Assembly (NCBI GenBank): GCA_021805985.1
Contig: JAJZDN010000013.1
Coordinates: 1 to 64,000, forward strand
Length of the DNA stretch: 64,000 nucleotides
Direction: 5' to 3'
Source: Planctomycetota bacterium
GTDB taxonomy: Bacteria > Planctomycetota > Phycisphaerae > WQYP01
The translations under genes and the position numbers were made by a program. Positions 36,408-43,956 of the stretch are shown piece by piece. How positions within the stretch are numbered: the stretch's first letter is position 1; each line of letters starts with the position of its first letter. The notes below the pieces were generated by a model. The model made no database searches. It saw only the letters and a program-made list of their open reading frames with translations, and had not been told where the DNA came from.

Positions 36408-36439
36408 AAAGGCCGCAATGAATAAACCATGCGGCCTTT
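36408..36439 (-). terminator. Rho-independent terminator of PEP-CTERM gene 2
   Basis: 10-bp stem (36408-36417 with 36430-36439), 12-base loop; on the minus strand the stem is followed by a run of at least six T. It lies 30 bases after the stop of the second PEP-CTERM gene, so the two genes are separate transcripts. Confidence 0.85.
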
Positions 36440-36468
36440 ATAATTAGTCTCTGGTTAAAATTATTATA

Positions 36469-37191
36469 TTAAGAACGTGCTTTGCTGCGTCGTCCAACCG
36501 CCAGCAACGCTAAGCCGCCCACTGCAAACAACCCTAAGGTTGCCGGTTCGGGGGTGGTAACCGCCGTCGCGTTCAAGTTTGTGGTCAACAGGCCGCCGGT
36601 TAGCGAAGAAGTGGGGTCAAGTGTAAGAGCCAATGAATTGGTAACAGTTAAGGTAGAGCTGGATCCCGTCAAATTCATGCCGCGGGAATTAAATGGAACA
36701 GAAGATGAGGGAGTCATCGGATTATTAGCGAAGTTCATGGGAAGGCTGCCGGAGTCGTCTGATCCAAGCAATGCCGAACTGGAGGAATAGACCGAACCAT
36801 TCAAGTCCGCAGTTTGCAAATAAGTCGCATTTGTTGCCGTTACACCGCCGGAGGACTGCATCGATAACATACCGGTACCAGATATTCCGCTGTCGGAAAC
36901 CGCAAAGGTAATGGTATTGTTACCGCTATTGGTAGTAGTAACGGAGGTCAGGTTGGTGGTTATTTGCGTCGATCCAATTTGCTCTAAAATGCCGCCCCAG
37001 GAAAAGCCACCGAAAGTTCCGGGCAAAGCAGCGTACGCGCCGGCACCAAGGAATGCCGATACGTTTGTGAATGTCTCAGTGGTTGATCCGCTGGGCGTGG
37101 TTACCTTCAATGTAGGGGTAGCAAAGGCACCAGCGACCCCAATTGTCGTTAATCCCATTGCGGCAATTCCGAAAAGTGTTGCGGTCTTCAT
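36469..37191 (-). CDS. PEP-CTERM sorting-domain secreted protein 2
   Basis: Secreted, unknown function. ATG 37191 is chosen because it has GGGAGA upstream and opens a signal peptide (MKTATLFGIAAMGLTTIGVA, ending AFA-TP). An in-frame extension to 37293 reads through the leader and is unlikely. The mature protein is Thr/Ser/Asn-rich with repeated VTTTNSGNNTI-like stretches. The C-terminal tag is PEPATLGLFAVGGLALL then VGRRSKARS, nearly identical in the hydrophobic part to that of gene 1, while the mature regions differ. Gene 1 is 390 bases downstream in the same orientation, with its own promoter. Confidence 0.92.
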   Translation of the reverse strand: MKTATLFGIAAMGLTTIGVAGAFATPTLKVTTPSGSTTETFTNVSAFLGAGAYAALPGTFGGFSWGGILEQIGSTQITTNLTSVTTTNSGNNTITFAVSDSGISGTGMLSMQSSGGVTATNATYLQTADLNGSVYSSSSALLGSDDSGSLPMNFANNPMTPSSSVPFNSRGMNLTGSSSTLTVTNSLALTLDPTSSLTGGLLTTNLNATAVTTPEPATLGLFAVGGLALLAVGRRSKARS

Positions 37192-37403
37192 TGGAAGGTC
37201 TCCCATAAAAAATAATGACAATCCCAGATCAAAAGCGGTTTGTTGACAACAACAATCTGTACGCTTCCGCCTGCGATAAAAGAACATCCACAAACTAAAG
37301 CAAAAAATTCAATCTTTGCCTTATTTGCAACTTTGTTACTATTTCGAAGGCCCTACAGTTCTTTGCTGTCAAACCCTCACCTTCAGACCGACTCCATTAA
37401 TTC

Positions 37404-37432
37404 AGTATACCCTAATCAACTCTCCTTGTCAA
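37404..37432 (-). promoter_or_regulatory. Promoter of PEP-CTERM gene 2
   Basis: Minus strand: -35 TTGACA (37427-37432, consensus), 17-base spacer, -10 TATACT (37404-37409). Expected start near 37397, giving a leader of about 205 bases before ATG 37191. Confidence 0.85.
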
Positions 37433-37550
37433 ATAAAAAAGTGCAAATTTTCAATGATTTTTTTCGGGCCTGCGAAAAGGCTGTTTTTGGATGTATTTGT
37501 GAGCGTCACTGAGCCTGCATCCGCCAATTTTTCCCAAGCCTGATCTTAAA

Positions 37551-37580
37551 TTGGACTGTCTTTTGCCAAACCGCTACACT
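37551..37580 (+). promoter_or_regulatory. Promoter of ribH-nusB
   Basis: Plus strand: -35 TTGGAC (37551-37556), 18-base spacer, -10 TACACT (37575-37580), then a GGTGGAG ribosome site before ATG 37610. No FMN riboswitch fits in the short leader. Confidence 0.6.
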
Positions 37581-37609
37581 ACCAGACTTGTTTTGGTGGA
37601 GTTGTTTTT

Positions 37610-38095
37610 ATGATTTCCGAAGTGCATGGTCAATTGTCTGTTCAACCGCAGCAGCATTATGCCATTATCACCGCTGAATTTAACGGCTTAATCACCGCGC
37701 GGCTCACGGATGGAGCGGTTGAAGCACTTTTGCGCCATGGTGCAACCGAAAAACAGATTACAAAAATCTCTGTTCCGGGAAGTTTTGAAATCCCAACCGT
37801 CGCCACCCGTTTGGCCAAAAGCGGCAAATTTACCGCCATTATTTGCCTGGGCTGCATCATCCGCGGCCAGACCGCTCATTTTGACCACGTTGCGCAACAG
37901 GCCGCCCGCGGTATTGCGGAAATTGGCCCCGCCACCGGAATACCTACCATTTTTGGCATTATCACCGCCGATACTGTCGAACAAGCCATGGATCGCGCTG
38001 GATTAAAAATGGGCAACACCGGCTGGAACGCCGCATGCGCTGCTATGGAAATGGCCGATGTGTTGCGACAGTTGCCCCCCGCGAAGAACGTATAG
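37610..38095 (+). CDS. ribH: 6,7-dimethyl-8-ribityllumazine synthase
   Basis: Penultimate step of riboflavin synthesis: condenses 5-amino-6-ribitylaminouracil with dihydroxybutanone phosphate. Family motifs are present: AIITAEFN (substrate loop), VPGSFEIPTVATRL, CLGCIIRGQTAHFDHV with catalytic His90, and IFGIITADTVEQAMDRAG. Length 161 is standard for the icosahedral or pentameric enzyme. nusB follows after 11 bases; ribH-nusB is one of the most conserved bacterial gene pairs. Confidence 0.97.
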   Translation: MISEVHGQLSVQPQQHYAIITAEFNGLITARLTDGAVEALLRHGATEKQITKISVPGSFEIPTVATRLAKSGKFTAIICLGCIIRGQTAHFDHVAQQAARGIAEIGPATGIPTIFGIITADTVEQAMDRAGLKMGNTGWNAACAAMEMADVLRQLPPAKNV

Positions 38096-38106
38096 CAGGA
38101 AATATT

Positions 38107-38547
38107 GTGAATACAACCAATCAAAAACGATCTACATCTCGCCGCATTGCCCTTCAGGCAATTTATCAGGCGGAGGTGCAAGGCGATGCTTTTATCGCGC
38201 AGACGCTGCCGACATTTATCAATCAGGCTACCGATGACAATGACGTGCGCCAAATTGCCACACGCATGGCGTGCGGAGCCTGGGACTATCGCAACGACGC
38301 GGATCAATGGGCGTCGCGGTTAATTCCTCGCTGGACCATTACCCGTCTGGCGGCGGTGGATCGCAATATTTTGCGACTGGCTTTGTGGGAACTCACGCAC
38401 GAGTCCGAAACGCCTGGCAAGGTGGTAGTGGATGAGGCTATCAACATGGCTAAAGAATATTCCACGGAAGACAGTTCCAGTTTTATTAATGGCGTATTGG
38501 ATGCCGCCATGAAGCAGCATAATCTACTGACGGATTCGGCGGGATAA
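38107..38547 (+). CDS. nusB: Transcription antitermination factor NusB
   Basis: All-helical RNA-binding protein that binds boxA with S10 in rRNA antitermination. GTG 38107 is preceded by AGGA and gives 147 residues; the longer in-frame start at 38035 lies inside ribH. Diagnostic parts are RRIALQAIYQAEV at the N-terminus, and RLAAVDRNILRLALWEL then VVDEAINMAKEYSTEDSSSFINGVLD at the C-terminus. Confidence 0.96.
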   Translation: MNTTNQKRSTSRRIALQAIYQAEVQGDAFIAQTLPTFINQATDDNDVRQIATRMACGAWDYRNDADQWASRLIPRWTITRLAAVDRNILRLALWELTHESETPGKVVVDEAINMAKEYSTEDSSSFINGVLDAAMKQHNLLTDSAG

Positions 38548-38691
38548 TTGAGCATTTATTCCAAGGTCGCTCCAAGATAGAGCACGGGCCTATGCACGCC
38601 AACGCATCCTGAAAATGCCATGCCCCGCGCCGCGGAATGTTACGCTGAAAGCACCGAGCGAAGATCATATTTTTCGGAGGAATTTCAAGCT

Positions 38692-40494
38692 GTGAAATCA
38701 CCAGAAGATCGCGGGTCTACCACGGAAGGCGTCGGGGTTTCGCCATCACTTGGCCCGGTCATGGAATATGAACAAATGACCGCCCACGCCACGCTGTTCG
38801 GGCGTGAGGTTTGGCGGCTGGCGGGGCTGGCAATTCTGATTGGCGCGGTGGGTGCCATGGCCGCCATCGCGTTATTGCGTTTAATCGGCCTGTTGACCAA
38901 TCTCTTCTTTTACGGTCGATTCTCATTTTCGTTTGCCGACCCGACATCCGCTCACCTCGGAGTTTGGATTATCGCAGTACCGATCGCCGGTGCCGTTGTG
39001 GTGGGGTTTATGGCGCGTTTCGGTCACGCCGGTATCCGCGGCCATGGCATTCCCGAAGCCATGGAAACCATTCTGACCAATCAAAGCCGCATTCCCAAGC
39101 GTATCACATTGCTCAAACCTCTTTCTGCCGCCATCAGCATCGGCACCGGCGGCCCGTTCGGTGCGGAGGGACCCATTATCGCAACCGGCGGGGCGTTTGG
39201 ATCTCTGGTGGGGCAAATTCTGCATACCACGGCTGATGAACGCAAGATTCTGCTTTCTGCCGGTGCGGCTGCAGGCATGGCCGCCACGTTCGGTTCGCCC
39301 GTATCGGCGGTACTGTTGGCGGTGGAATTGCTGTTATTTGAATTTCGCGCCCGATCTCTGGTCCCTGTGGCTTTAGCCAGTGCCACTGCCGCGGGCTTGC
39401 GGATCATATTCATGGGCGACAAACCGATTTTTTACATGCCCAATGTAGGTCCGGCGGAACACTGGTCGCTGGTGATTTATGCCATCATTGGTTTATTTGC
39501 CGGCGTGGCCGCGGCCGGCGTCACGCGACTGTTGTATCTGGTGGAAGATGGCTTTGAAAAATACAGCCATGTGCATTGGATGTGGTGGCCCGCGATGGGT
39601 GCCGTCGTCGTGGGCGTTTGCGGGTACTTTGACAATCACACCATGGGGGTTGGATATGACAATATCTCGCACCTGCTGACCGGAGGCATGGCCCTCAAAG
39701 CGATTTTAATGCTGTTAATTCTGAAATGGATTTCATGGACCGTGGCGCTGGGCAGCGGCACATCGGGTGGCACCCTGGCACCCTTGTTCACGCTGGGAAG
39801 TGCTCTGGGGCTGCTGTTGGGCATGGCGGCAGAGCATCTATTTCCTGGTGCGGGCGTGGATGTCCGCGTGGCCGCATTAGTGGGTATGGCCGCATTGTTC
39901 ACCGGAGCGTCCAGGGCTTTGCTTACCTCTATCGTTTTTGCTTTTGAAACCACCATGCAGCCGCACGGATTACTTCCGTTACTGGCCGGTTGCACCACCG
40001 CCTTTCTGGTTTCCTGCCTGCTGATGCGCGATACCATTATGACCGAAAAAATTGCCCGCCGGGGCATCCGTGTGCAGACAGAATACTCCACAGATTTTCT
40101 GGACCGTCTTTTTGTACGCGATGCTTATACCCGGCAGGCTGTATGCCTGGATGCCTCAAAAACTGTCGCCGAAACGCGGGAGATTATCTATGCGAAATGG
40201 TCCGTATTGCAGCACCACGAATTTCCCATTATCGACGATGATAAAAAACTCATCGGTGTGCTGTCTTATCGTGAAATTCTCGACACGCGCGTGAATCCGG
40301 CTAGTAGGGTGCGGGATTTAATCAAACGCCAAGCCGTGATCATTGAGCCGGACAGCCCGTTGCGGCTGGCGGATAATCTCATGTCGCGCTATAAAATAGG
40401 CCACCTGATTGTTACCGAACCCGAGAATCCGAACCACGTAATCGGGGTGATCACAAGAACCGATCTACTGTCAGCCCACCGACGGTTAAGCTGA
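38692..40494 (+). CDS. CLC-family chloride channel/antiporter with C-terminal CBS pair
   Basis: Polytopic CLC protein. The selectivity segments are present in order: GHGIPEAM (usual GSGIP), GTGGPFGAEGPIIATGG with the gating Glu in GAEGP, and GTSGGTLAPLFTLGSALG (GxFxP region, altered to GTLAP). The gating Glu fits either a channel or an H+/Cl- antiporter. The C-terminal ~130 residues are two CBS domains (VAETREIIYAKWSVLQHHEF, HVIGVITRTDLLSAH), which usually bind adenine nucleotides and set activity. GTG 38692 has GGAGG 11 bases upstream; the ATG at 38620 is a longer alternative and ATG 38761 a shorter one. No operon partner is evident. Confidence 0.9.
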   Translation: MKSPEDRGSTTEGVGVSPSLGPVMEYEQMTAHATLFGREVWRLAGLAILIGAVGAMAAIALLRLIGLLTNLFFYGRFSFSFADPTSAHLGVWIIAVPIAGAVVVGFMARFGHAGIRGHGIPEAMETILTNQSRIPKRITLLKPLSAAISIGTGGPFGAEGPIIATGGAFGSLVGQILHTTADERKILLSAGAAAGMAATFGSPVSAVLLAVELLLFEFRARSLVPVALASATAAGLRIIFMGDKPIFYMPNVGPAEHWSLVIYAIIGLFAGVAAAGVTRLLYLVEDGFEKYSHVHWMWWPAMGAVVVGVCGYFDNHTMGVGYDNISHLLTGGMALKAILMLLILKWISWTVALGSGTSGGTLAPLFTLGSALGLLLGMAAEHLFPGAGVDVRVAALVGMAALFTGASRALLTSIVFAFETTMQPHGLLPLLAGCTTAFLVSCLLMRDTIMTEKIARRGIRVQTEYSTDFLDRLFVRDAYTRQAVCLDASKTVAETREIIYAKWSVLQHHEFPIIDDDKKLIGVLSYREILDTRVNPASRVRDLIKRQAVIIEPDSPLRLADNLMSRYKIGHLIVTEPENPNHVIGVITRTDLLSAHRRLS

Positions 40495-40736
40495 TAGATC
40501 TGGGACCATCAACCGTTTTCATATGAAAAGGCTCAATAACTGCACGTACTTTTCCGGAGGAATATATCGGATAGATATCGCGGGTAGATTTGTCAAAATT
40601 TAATTTTGCCCGCATCATCTATGCCTGCGGCGCGTTGGGCTAAGTAGGTCGTGGCCTTGCGTCGGCGGGCGGTAGAGTCCACAATCATGATTGTTAATGT
40701 GCAGCGCAGGGCTTTCCCTGCAAGCGCGGAGAGGTA

Positions 40737-42698
40737 ATGTCGCAAAACGCAGCTCAAAGTATCTCGGCGGATACACCGCTGTTGCAGGATTTTCCACCCC
40801 TGCTGCGCAACCGTAATTTTTTTCTGTTAATGAGTGGCTACGTGGTTTCCGTTATTGGGGACCGGGTACATTTTCTCGTGATGCTGGAACTGCTTTGCTA
40901 CGTGGTACTTAAACGCCACGTGGAATCTGCCCAGCATGCGGCGCAGCTTAACTTAGCCATGTTTTTGCCATTTTTACTTCTGGCTCCCCTGGGGGGAGTT
41001 ATTTCCGATCGCCTGCCGCGCCGATGGGTCATGATTTCCTGCGATCTGGTGCGTAGTGTCATTGTCATTATCGCCCGAACCGTCCTGCTGGTGGCGGCCT
41101 ACCATAGCTCGCTTTCCACCCCGACGCTTCTGATCATGCTGTTTGGATCAGAGATTATTCTCTCCTGCTTTGGCGAAATGTTTTCGCCGGCCCGCGCCGC
41201 CATTGTGCCCAATCTGGTGCATCCAAAAGAGTTGTTGCAGGCCAATTCTTTTCTTTCGGTTGCCGGGACTATTTCCACGCTTTTGGGATTCATCCTCGGC
41301 GGATTATTACTGAAATTCGGTTTGGAAACGGCCATGTACGTGGACGCTGGCACGTATTGCCTGTCGGCTTTTGCAGTATTTTCCATGCGTATGCGCCCGG
41401 GTATGGATCGGCCTGAACCGGTGCGTGGGGGCAAACACAACAGTCTCCTGAAGGAATTGAAAACCGCTCTGGGCTATCTCAAGGCCCACAAACATCCGCT
41501 TCAGGCTATTTTGCTGGAGTTGGCATTCTTCACCGCCAGCGCTGTAATACTCAACTGTATGCCCGCCATTGTTACGGCGCGCTTCGGCCTTTCCAATAGT
41601 GATTTCGCCTATTTTCTGGGCGTTGCCGGTATCGGCATGATTGTCGGTGCGGCCTTGGTCAGCAGAGCACGCAATGGAATTCCTAAAGAAATTGGAATCG
41701 GCTGGTCTGCCGTTGCGATCGGCGTTGGACTTCTGATGGCGGCCTGGGCTGCCCATTGGGAAACGTTTCTGGTCTGGCTGACTGTCGCAGCGATGTTCGG
41801 GGCCATCATGTTCATCACGGTGGATACCCTGCTGCAGCGTGTGGTGCCGGATTACATCCGCGGACGAGTCATGGGAGCGCGCGATCTGATCACAACTTTT
41901 GGATTGCTCGTGCCTACCGTGCCCATTGCGTTCTGGAAAAATGTGGATTCTTATATCATGAATATCATCGTGGGCACGGGCGTGGTAATCGCCATAATGG
42001 GTGTTGGGCTGCTGATCATTTATTACCGCCGGCAGCCACTTCCTGTCGGCTCGGCAATCGCGCGGCGACTGGCTGCGGTTTACATGGAATTGTTTCATCG
42101 CTGGCGGCGCGGCAATGCGTGCCGCATCCCGGTAACCGGACCGGCCATCGTTGCGGCGAATCATAACAGTACATTGGATCCGGTGGCCGTGGGGATAGGA
42201 AGTCGGCGGCGTCTGGTACGGTTCCTCATTGCACGGGAAACTTACGATTTGCCGATATTGAAAAGCTTTTTTTCCGCCCTGGGCTTCATCCCCGTTGATC
42301 TGTCCGAACGGGAAAGTAGAGGCATTGACGCGGCAATGCAGCAATTAAAACAAGGGCATGTGGTTGGAATATTCCCTGAAGGAACTATTGGCGACGGCAA
42401 CAGCTTGCGTAGCGGGCACAATGGGGTGGCGATACTGGCATTGAGCACCGGTGCTCCCGTCATCCCGGTTTATATTACCGGTACACGGCCGCATGAGAGT
42501 GGTAAAAAAGATTGGTTGCGTCCGGCGAAAGTGCGGGTGTTTTATGGCGCTCCACTTACGTTTAACGGTTTGGCCGAGCCACGTAAAAATCCCGCTTTGC
42601 TGGCCGAGGTTACAGGACAAATTATGGAGGCGATTGCCAGGCTGAAAGATCGGGCGGATGCTGCACTGGCGCAATCGGTGATTAAAGGCGAGCGGTAA
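40737..42698 (+). CDS. MFS transporter fused to PlsC-type acyltransferase
   Basis: Two-domain fusion. Residues ~20-430 are a 12-helix MFS permease of the LplT/MFS_3 type (GDRVHFLVMLELL, GGVISDRLPRRWVMISCDL, DTLLQRVVPDYIRGRVMGAR). Residues ~450-640 are a 1-acyl-glycerol-3-phosphate acyltransferase domain with the HX4D motif at His476-Asp481 (AANHNSTLDPVAVG) and FPEGTIGDGN. In other bacteria LplT flips lysophospholipids inward for re-acylation by Aas; this fusion likely joins import and re-acylation, but without the acyl-ACP synthetase domain of Aas. ATG 40737 has GGAGAGG upstream. Probable role: phospholipid recycling at the inner membrane. Confidence 0.88.
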   Translation: MSQNAAQSISADTPLLQDFPPLLRNRNFFLLMSGYVVSVIGDRVHFLVMLELLCYVVLKRHVESAQHAAQLNLAMFLPFLLLAPLGGVISDRLPRRWVMISCDLVRSVIVIIARTVLLVAAYHSSLSTPTLLIMLFGSEIILSCFGEMFSPARAAIVPNLVHPKELLQANSFLSVAGTISTLLGFILGGLLLKFGLETAMYVDAGTYCLSAFAVFSMRMRPGMDRPEPVRGGKHNSLLKELKTALGYLKAHKHPLQAILLELAFFTASAVILNCMPAIVTARFGLSNSDFAYFLGVAGIGMIVGAALVSRARNGIPKEIGIGWSAVAIGVGLLMAAWAAHWETFLVWLTVAAMFGAIMFITVDTLLQRVVPDYIRGRVMGARDLITTFGLLVPTVPIAFWKNVDSYIMNIIVGTGVVIAIMGVGLLIIYYRRQPLPVGSAIARRLAAVYMELFHRWRRGNACRIPVTGPAIVAANHNSTLDPVAVGIGSRRRLVRFLIARETYDLPILKSFFSALGFIPVDLSERESRGIDAAMQQLKQGHVVGIFPEGTIGDGNSLRSGHNGVAILALSTGAPVIPVYITGTRPHESGKKDWLRPAKVRVFYGAPLTFNGLAEPRKNPALLAEVTGQIMEAIARLKDRADAALAQSVIKGER

Positions 42699-42819
42699 TA
42701 GCTCCTATTGCGGGCAACTGCGGCAACGTTCAAAAACCTAAAGAATTCCGCAGCCATTGAGTTTCATTAACTGCCGCAGGCGTATATGATTCGCCCGGTT
42801 TGGTCCGAGGCGTTTTGGT

Positions 42820-43608
42820 ATGAGCAAAGCAAGAAAGGAACCGCAGTGGTTGCGATTCGGCTCCGGTGAAGGATATTTCGACCGCAGCCATCGGCCTCTG
42901 CAGTGCCTGATTTTCATTGCTCCGCTGCTGATTATTTATCAGATCGGGTCGGTGCTGCACCCCTGGAGTCCGGTGCACAGCCAATCTCACAATATCATCG
43001 CCTTTGAACTGATGCTGAATTTCTTCTCGCTGTTTGGAGCTGTGGGAAGTTATTTGCCCCCCCTGGCCGTGGCGGCGATTCTGCTGGGCTGGCATGTCGC
43101 CCGTAAGGACCCCTTAAAATTTGAGCCGGGGCTTTATGTGGCCATGGGGGCGGAGAGCTTTCTCTGGGCGGTAGCACTTGTGATTTTATTTGTAGCCGTA
43201 GCGCACGGTGTCGCCATGCAGGCGCTTACGCATCCCGTGGAACACGCCATGACCAGACTCTCCTGGCAATCTCAGGTGGTGTTATCCATTGGCGCGGGGA
43301 TCTATGAAGAACTGCTGTTTCGCCTGGTTTTAATCACGGTGTTAAATATAATTCTCGTGGACTTGTTCGGGCTTTCGGTAGCAAAAGCCATTCCGGTGAT
43401 TATTATTGCATCCGCAGTTTTATTTTCACTCTATCATTTTCTGGGCAATGAGCAGCCGACATGGGGTGCCTTTGTCATCCGAACCATCGCCGGCATCTAT
43501 TTTGCCGGGATATTTATTTTTCGCGGCTTCGGCATTGATGTCGCCACCCACGCCGGCTACGATTTAATGGTGGTAGGCCTTGATATTATGTCGCATCATC
43601 ATGGATGA
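42820..43608 (+). CDS. CPBP-family intramembrane metalloprotease (CAAX-like)
   Basis: Membrane protease of the CPBP/Abi family with about 7 hydrophobic segments. Motif 1 is Glu163-Glu164...Arg168 (YEELLFRLVLI), and motif 2 includes His206 (SLYHFLG). The third motif may be His in DVATHAGYDLMV near the C-terminus. Length 262 is typical. Members process prenylated proteins or bacteriocin-type peptides or serve as scaffolds; no substrate is visible nearby. It starts 121 bases after the acyltransferase fusion and could share its transcript. Confidence 0.85.
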   Translation: MSKARKEPQWLRFGSGEGYFDRSHRPLQCLIFIAPLLIIYQIGSVLHPWSPVHSQSHNIIAFELMLNFFSLFGAVGSYLPPLAVAAILLGWHVARKDPLKFEPGLYVAMGAESFLWAVALVILFVAVAHGVAMQALTHPVEHAMTRLSWQSQVVLSIGAGIYEELLFRLVLITVLNIILVDLFGLSVAKAIPVIIIASAVLFSLYHFLGNEQPTWGAFVIRTIAGIYFAGIFIFRGFGIDVATHAGYDLMVVGLDIMSHHHG

Positions 43609-43797
43609 CCTTTTGCGGGGTCAAAGAATCGGCGGGGCGACTGAAAGACTGGTCATGTACCATACCAATCGCGACGGGCCGGGCGGGTCGTGTCACCGAG
43701 CCGCATTTCACGGTCAACTCAACGCTGCCGCATTGAGCTAATAGACACGCCGCGATCCCACGCCCCAATGCTCGCACGGAAGACAACCGTTAGCCCG

Positions 43798-43928
43798 ACG
43801 CGGAAGCGTCGTGGTCCGATGCGGAACGCGGCCCCGGGAACAATCCGCACTCCAGTGGGGCAAACGCAATTTCAGGCCGATCTGTCGGCCACCCTCACGC
43901 GGAAGCGGCGTGGTTTGATGCGGAACGC
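43798..43928. repeat. Two 32-bp dispersed direct repeats in a gene-free gap
   Basis: The 348-base gap between the CPBP gene and the convergent VWA gene has no convincing gene. It contains two near-identical 32-base copies (43798-43829 and 43897-43928, 29 of 32 identical) sharing ACGCGGAAGCG and GATGCGGAACGC. The copies are 99 bases apart, so translated on the plus strand they read TRKRRGPMRNA and TRKRRGLMRNA in the same frame. Such GC-rich units look like extragenic repeats rather than coding sequence. Confidence 0.6.
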
Positions 43929-43956
43929 TATATCGGAAAATATCCCCAGTTGCGAT

